From Cytophagales bacterium (GTDB taxonomy: Bacteria > Bacteroidota > Bacteroidia > Cytophagales > Spirosomataceae): DNA of 43,567 nt. The DNA is taken from positions 1 to 43,567 of the forward strand of contig JAAFJE010000032.1 in the NCBI GenBank assembly GCA_013298025.1, read 5' to 3'. Made by a program: the position numbers and the translations under genes. The notes under the pieces were generated by a model. The model did no database searches. It had not been told where the DNA came from and worked only from the letters and a program-made list of their open reading frames with translations. Below, piece by piece: positions 39,612-43,567 of the stretch (within the stretch, counting starts at the first letter, position 1; each line of letters opens with the position of its first letter).

Positions 39612-41978
39612 TTACCATTTATAAGCTACCGTCACCGATACCATGCGTGGAGCAATGGGGTTTACAGAGTTGTCGTCGTGAACGTTGTAGCTCAGTTCAT
39701 TCAAGAGGTTTGATACTTTACCTCTGATAGAAAATTTTGTAAAGTTGTACCCAATACTTGCATCTAGCTGGGTATATGCACGCAATGGAATTAGTTTGTA
39801 TGTGTCGTTTGCTACCGTCAAGCGAGTAGAGCGACCCGCCATTCTTTCTCCGAAATACATCGCTGTAAGTCCTAGGTTCAAGCCTTTCAACTTGGAGAAG
39901 GTATAATAAATGCTTGCGTTGGCGGTATGATTAGGGTTGTAACGCAACAAGCTACCGATAATATAAATGTTACTTTTGGTATATTTGGTTTCGTTGTAGC
40001 TATAGCCAGCCATCAACGAGAAGCCCAAGAATGGCTTACTCTTAATGTCAACTTCAACACCTTGGCTGGTTACTTCTCCTGCTAGTTCTTTGATATTTGT
40101 GTTGGTGTTGGCTTTTCCGTCTTTGTCAACTAAAGCTGTTTGTGCCAAATTGCTGTTTTTGATTTGGTACAGGGTTACGTTTGCTGCAAGTAAACCGCCA
40201 AACAATTCGTTTTTCACCCCTACTTCTACTTGGTCAATTAAAGATGGCTTCAAAGCATTTCCGTAAATATCGGTTCCTGTATTTAACGTAAATGAATTAG
40301 AGTAGCTACTAAATATCGACATATTTTTATTAGGCTGATATACTAATCCTAATCTTGGAGAAAAAGCGTAGTCAAACGACGATGTTTCTACGGTGGCGTT
40401 GGTTTTTACCGTCAAAACCGAACTTTTGGTATCTTGGTAGCTGTAACGCACGCCTGCCAAGAATTTGAACTTTTCTGATAAAGCTACTAAGTCTTGTACA
40501 TACACCCCAAAACGATTGACAGGAGCGGTCGTAATTGTGCTTTGAGCTAAGGCTGGTTGGTCGCTGCGTTTGTCAACGATAGGCTCACTATATACATTGA
40601 TGGTGTCATACACTGCCGAAGTATAAGCGGTGGTTTGGGTATTATAACTATCGACATCAGCCCCAAAAAGTAAGTTGTGGGCAATAGCACCAGTCTTGAA
40701 TGTGCCTGTCAAGTCTATTTGTCCCATCCAATATTTTTCATCTACTTGCGAACGCTGAATGCTTCTAATCCACTGACCGCTACTAGCGATGCTTGTAGGG
40801 CGAGTGCTGGCAAACAAATCGCTTTGGTAAGCACGGTACGCTCCTGTAGCACTGATTTTCCAATTATTGTTTAACTGATGATTGACCGTAAAATTGGCTG
40901 TTTGTTGCTTAATGTCATAGTACGACCATTTTACGCCAAGGAATCTTTCACGTGGTAAATTTGTAATGGTATAGTTGATAGCTCCAATGCCAAAATCTGC
41001 GGTACGGCGGTCTTTCATATAATCGCCTTCAACGATAATTTCGGTTTTGTCGCTCAACTTGAAGAGCAACGAAGGGTTTACATACGTTCTTTCCGAGCCT
41101 ACATATTCACGGAAACTATCGCCTTTTTCATACGTGCCGTTGATGCGGTACGCTACTTTTTTGCTTCCGATTACCGAGCCGTACAAATCAACGCTTGGTT
41201 TGTAGAAGTTAAATGAACCCAAACGCATAGACACCGAACCGCCTGCATCGAAGCGAGGCTTTTTGGTTACGAGGTTCAAAATACCACCTGCGGCAACGTT
41301 ACCAAACAAAATGGCGGTGCTACCTTTCATGATTTCTACTTTTTCGATAGAAGACATTTCGGGCATCGTACCATTAAAATACCTTGCTCCATTTTTAAAA
41401 GTATTACTACTACTGAATGCAAAACCACGGCCAGCAATTTCTTCTTGATACCCCCCTGTATTGCCCATAATATAAACGCCGTTGGCATTCATCAAGGCAT
41501 CGCTTAGGCGTAATACTTGTTGGCGTTCCAATACCGTGCGGTCGATGGTGGCTACGGCTTGGGGTAAATCCATCGGTTTGATGGCGATTTTTCCAATATT
41601 TACTGTTTTTTCATTCGCCGATTGTACGCCCGTAACCGTCACTTCCGATAATTCGTTGGTACTTTCTTCTAAGTTTATGGCTAGTTCTGTGGTTTTGTTG
41701 GCGTTAACAACCACTGTTTTTTCTTCGGTTTTTAATCCAACAAACTGTAAAACAACTGTTTGCTCTCCGACTTTTACATTTTTTAGTAAAAATTCTCCGT
41801 CTTCGTTTGAAATCGTTCCTTGCTTGCTGTTTTTTAAGGTAACATTCACAAATTGAATAACATCGCCTGCTTTGTTGGTAATTTTTCCTTTGATGCTTCC
41901 TGTTTGGGCCTGTGCTACAATAATGCTTGTAATGAAAGAGAAAATAAATAAGCTTATTTTGTGCGTAAATTTTTCCAT
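39612..41978 (-). CDS. TonB-dependent siderophore receptor
   Basis: A 788-residue outer-membrane receptor. Signal peptide 1-24 (…SIIVAQAQ), then a carboxypeptidase-regulatory-like domain (about 27-110: GSIKGKITNKAGDVIQFVNVTL…), a plug (about 125-240, with LSDALMNANGVYIMG, IEKVEIMKGSTAILFGNVAAGGILNLVTKKP) and a 22-strand-type barrel ending in the aromatic VAYKW. The plug pattern is that of siderophore receptors (FhuA/FecA group). It would import a ferric siderophore into the periplasm using TonB. The three Fur-like boxes and the promoter upstream support iron control. The ligand cannot be told from sequence; no siderophore genes are nearby. Confidence 0.92.
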   Translation of the reverse strand: MEKFTHKISLFIFSFITSIIVAQAQTGSIKGKITNKAGDVIQFVNVTLKNSKQGTISNEDGEFLLKNVKVGEQTVVLQFVGLKTEEKTVVVNANKTTELAINLEESTNELSEVTVTGVQSANEKTVNIGKIAIKPMDLPQAVATIDRTVLERQQVLRLSDALMNANGVYIMGNTGGYQEEIAGRGFAFSSSNTFKNGARYFNGTMPEMSSIEKVEIMKGSTAILFGNVAAGGILNLVTKKPRFDAGGSVSMRLGSFNFYKPSVDLYGSVIGSKKVAYRINGTYEKGDSFREYVGSERTYVNPSLLFKLSDKTEIIVEGDYMKDRRTADFGIGAINYTITNLPRERFLGVKWSYYDIKQQTANFTVNHQLNNNWKISATGAYRAYQSDLFASTRPTSIASSGQWIRSIQRSQVDEKYWMGQIDLTGTFKTGAIAHNLLFGADVDSYNTQTTAYTSAVYDTINVYSEPIVDKRSDQPALAQSTITTAPVNRFGVYVQDLVALSEKFKFLAGVRYSYQDTKSSVLTVKTNATVETSSFDYAFSPRLGLVYQPNKNMSIFSSYSNSFTLNTGTDIYGNALKPSLIDQVEVGVKNELFGGLLAANVTLYQIKNSNLAQTALVDKDGKANTNTNIKELAGEVTSQGVEVDIKSKPFLGFSLMAGYSYNETKYTKSNIYIIGSLLRYNPNHTANASIYYTFSKLKGLNLGLTAMYFGERMAGRSTRLTVANDTYKLIPLRAYTQLDASIGYNFTKFSIRGKVSNLLNELSYNVHDDNSVNPIAPRMVSVTVAYKW

Positions 41979-41990
41979 AATTTATATTTA

Positions 41991-42007
41991 TTTGGACTTA
42001 TTCTAAA
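41991..42007. promoter_or_regulatory. Fur-like box 1 upstream of TonB receptor
   Basis: TTTGGACTTATTCTAAA is an imperfect inverted repeat of the form TTTAGAnnnnnTCTAAA. It sits in the leader, 13 bases before the receptor ATG. One of three similar 17-bp sites. Confidence 0.45.
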
Positions 42008-42067
42008 TATAATATTAAAAAAAAGGGAATACTGCTTTGCTGTCGCTTTATCCACTTGATTATGACA

Positions 42068-42099
42068 CAAAGGTAGTGCTTATTTAGACTAAGTACAAA
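42068..42099 (-). promoter_or_regulatory. Promoter of the TonB receptor, overlapped by Fur-like box 2
   Basis: The minus strand has TTTG at 42099-42096, a 20-base spacer and TACCTTTG at 42075-42068, an excellent match to the Bacteroidota consensus. The 17-bp site TTTAGACTAAGTACAAA (42083-42099) covers the -33 element and the spacer, so a bound repressor would block polymerase. Confidence 0.6.
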
Positions 42100-42114
42100 T
42101 AAATGACAGAATTA

Positions 42115-42131
42115 TTTAGACTTATTTTAAA
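42115..42131. promoter_or_regulatory. Fur-like box 3 upstream of TonB receptor
   Basis: TTTAGACTTATTTTAAA, the same 17-bp pattern as the other two boxes, 16 bases upstream of the -33 element. Confidence 0.45.
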
Positions 42132-42292
42132 TAAAAATATGTAAAAAGCTTATATTCAGTATTTTACAAAAATGATTAGAGGTGCAAATGCACTGTCAAG
42201 CAAATTTTCAGCGATTTTTAAACCCAACACAAAAAGTTTTTGTTTAACTGTATAGCAAGCTTGCTGCTTTTACTAATCTTCTTACAACCATC

Positions 42293-43414
42293 ATGCAACA
42301 AGGATACCGTTTTGCCGCATATATTCCTTCGGAAGAAACCACAGGCACGAAGGCCAAATTCGACCAATTGTTGTCTATTTTTAATCAACTCATTACCATG
42401 ACTTCGGGCGATGTGTCGGAAACCTTGGCTTGGTTGACCGAGTTGGACAAGCAATATAACCTCACCGACGATAGTTACGGTATTGCCGATTTTATTGAAG
42501 ACCTCAAAGCCAAAGGTTATATCAAAGACGCACCCAACGAAGCTGGACAAACCCAAACGGTGCTGTCGGCAAAAGGCGAGCAGAGCATCAGGAAGCAATC
42601 GTTGGACGAAATTTTTGGTAAACTCAAAAAAACAAGTGGGCAAGGCAATCACCGCACGCCGTTTCAAGGGCCAGGCGATGAAACCAATACCGACCGACGA
42701 GAATACCAATTTGGCGATTCGCTCGACCAAATTGCCATGACAGAATCTATCAGAAATGCCCAAATCAACAACGGTTTCGACAACTTTATGCTTACCGAAA
42801 ACGACCTCGAAATCGTGGACAAAGAGTATAAAGCCCAAACTTCTACCGTGTTGATGATTGATATTTCGCACTCCATGATTTTGTATGGCGAAGACCGCAT
42901 CACGCCTGCCAAAAAAGTAGCCATGGCGTTATCGGAATTAATCATGACCAAATACCCCAAAGATACCCTCGATGTAATAGTGTTTGGCAACGACGCTTGG
43001 CAAATCCAAGTAAAAGACTTGCCTTATTTGGAGGTTGGGCCGTATCATACCAATACCGTGGCAGGATTGGAATTGGCGATGGATTTGCTTAGAAGAAGGA
43101 AGAATAAAAATAAGCAAATTTTTATGATTACCGACGGCAAACCTACTTGCCTAAAAGAAGGCATTAAGTATTATAAGAATAGCTTTGGTTTAGATAAAAA
43201 AATTCTTAATAAAACACTTACTTTGGCGGCACAATGCCGTAGGCTCAAAATTCCAGTAACAACTTTTATGATTGCCAGAGATGCCTATTTAAGAGAATTT
43301 GTGGAAGAATTTACCAAAATTAACCAAGGACGAGCCTATTATTCTTCATTAAAAGGTTTGGGAGAGTTTATTTTTGAAGATTATCAACGCAACCGTAAAA
43401 AAGGCGTAAGATAG
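42293..43414 (+). CDS. VWA domain protein
   Basis: A 373-residue protein with a C-terminal von Willebrand A domain. MIDAS residues are visible as DISHSM (about residues 194-199), a later Thr in NTVAG and MITDGKPT. The N-terminal half (about 1-180) is helical and acidic, with a GNHRTPFQGPGDET linker. Proteins of this type are usually encoded next to a magnesium-chelatase-like or MoxR AAA ATPase and act with it. That partner is not in the window on the upstream side and may lie beyond 43567 or elsewhere. A long minus-strand frame across its 5' half is a shadow. Confidence 0.85.
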   Translation: MQQGYRFAAYIPSEETTGTKAKFDQLLSIFNQLITMTSGDVSETLAWLTELDKQYNLTDDSYGIADFIEDLKAKGYIKDAPNEAGQTQTVLSAKGEQSIRKQSLDEIFGKLKKTSGQGNHRTPFQGPGDETNTDRREYQFGDSLDQIAMTESIRNAQINNGFDNFMLTENDLEIVDKEYKAQTSTVLMIDISHSMILYGEDRITPAKKVAMALSELIMTKYPKDTLDVIVFGNDAWQIQVKDLPYLEVGPYHTNTVAGLELAMDLLRRRKNKNKQIFMITDGKPTCLKEGIKYYKNSFGLDKKILNKTLTLAAQCRRLKIPVTTFMIARDAYLREFVEEFTKINQGRAYYSSLKGLGEFIFEDYQRNRKKGVR

Positions 43415-43567
43415 GTGAATTATTGAGTGAGTGAATTGTGAATGAACTGTATTAAAAAACAAAATTTTAGGCAAATATTATTTTGCGAGAGCTGTTTTAT
43501 TTGCCTGAAAATCATTTTGAAATACAGTGTTGTTTTTAATAATTGCGAAAGCTTGTCTAATTAATTT
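43415..43567. other. Non-coding tail at the window edge
   Basis: AT-rich sequence with a GAGTGAGTGAATTGTGAATG stretch that is the inverse of the ACTCAC repeats near 5400. No gene start is visible. Confidence 0.4.

Noticed and set aside
42218-42871. A 217-codon open frame on the minus strand
   Set aside because: It lies antisense inside the VWA gene, has no recognisable domain, and its composition is that of a reversed coding strand.

Overview
The window looks like chromosomal DNA of a Bacteroidota bacterium, probably of the order Cytophagales (Flectobacillus/Arcicella/Emticicia-like; the genus is a guess). The evidence is AT-rich DNA, repeated promoter elements of the Bacteroidota type (TTTG about 20 bases upstream of TAnnTTTG), a fused aspartokinase/homoserine dehydrogenase, a TonB receptor with an N-terminal carboxypeptidase-regulatory-like domain, and lipoboxes typical of the phylum.

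Layout. 1-1.6 kb: the end of an unknown gene and an alkaline phosphatase-superfamily enzyme. 1.6-7.3 kb: an aromatic-acid catabolic cluster. An AraC/PobR-like regulator is divergent from a VOC-type extradiol dioxygenase, followed by GalB-like (4-oxalomesaconate hydratase), RraA/LigK-like (CHA aldolase), a DUF1932 dehydrogenase and GalD-like (4-oxalomesaconate tautomerase) genes. Together these suggest gallate-type meta-cleavage to pyruvate and oxaloacetate. 7.6-10.3 kb: a DUF3500 lipoprotein and a HupE/UreJ membrane protein. 10.3-11.7 kb: tRNA-Arg(CCU) overlapping the 3' end of a convergent DUF4260 gene, then an SDR-fold gene.

11.8-22.0 kb: a defence island flanked by an imperfect ~150-bp direct repeat that contains the 5' end of the SDR gene. 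It holds a relic of a type I restriction gene (hsdR, with its promoter still intact) and a compact four-gene operon: SNF2-type helicase, beta-class adenine methyltransferase (Mod), OLD-like AAA/TOPRIM protein, and type III Res helicase-nuclease. Palindromic MITE-like DNA abuts the right repeat.

22.2-23.9 kb: a thioredoxin-fold protein plus a cytochrome c/copper monooxygenase-like protein. 23.9-28.1 kb: an array of small accessory genes, all on the minus strand, including two copies of a phosphatase-like gene that differ in coding sequence only by synonymous changes. 28.7-30.8 kb: a GH20 hexosaminidase and a VanZ-like protein.

30.9-39.4 kb: the threonine operon (thrA, then thrB, minus strand). 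It is interrupted between the two genes by three accessory modules: an AlbA_2/HATPase protein; an AAA ATPase with DUF4276; and a PIN toxin-antitoxin pair with a decayed RelE pair. The modules are separated by two small scars, each made of a thrB 5' fragment fused to a thrA 3' fragment. This is the most unusual structure in the window and suggests repeated capture of defence modules at one operon junction. 39.6-43.4 kb: a TonB-dependent siderophore receptor with a promoter overlapped by Fur-like boxes, and a VWA-domain protein.
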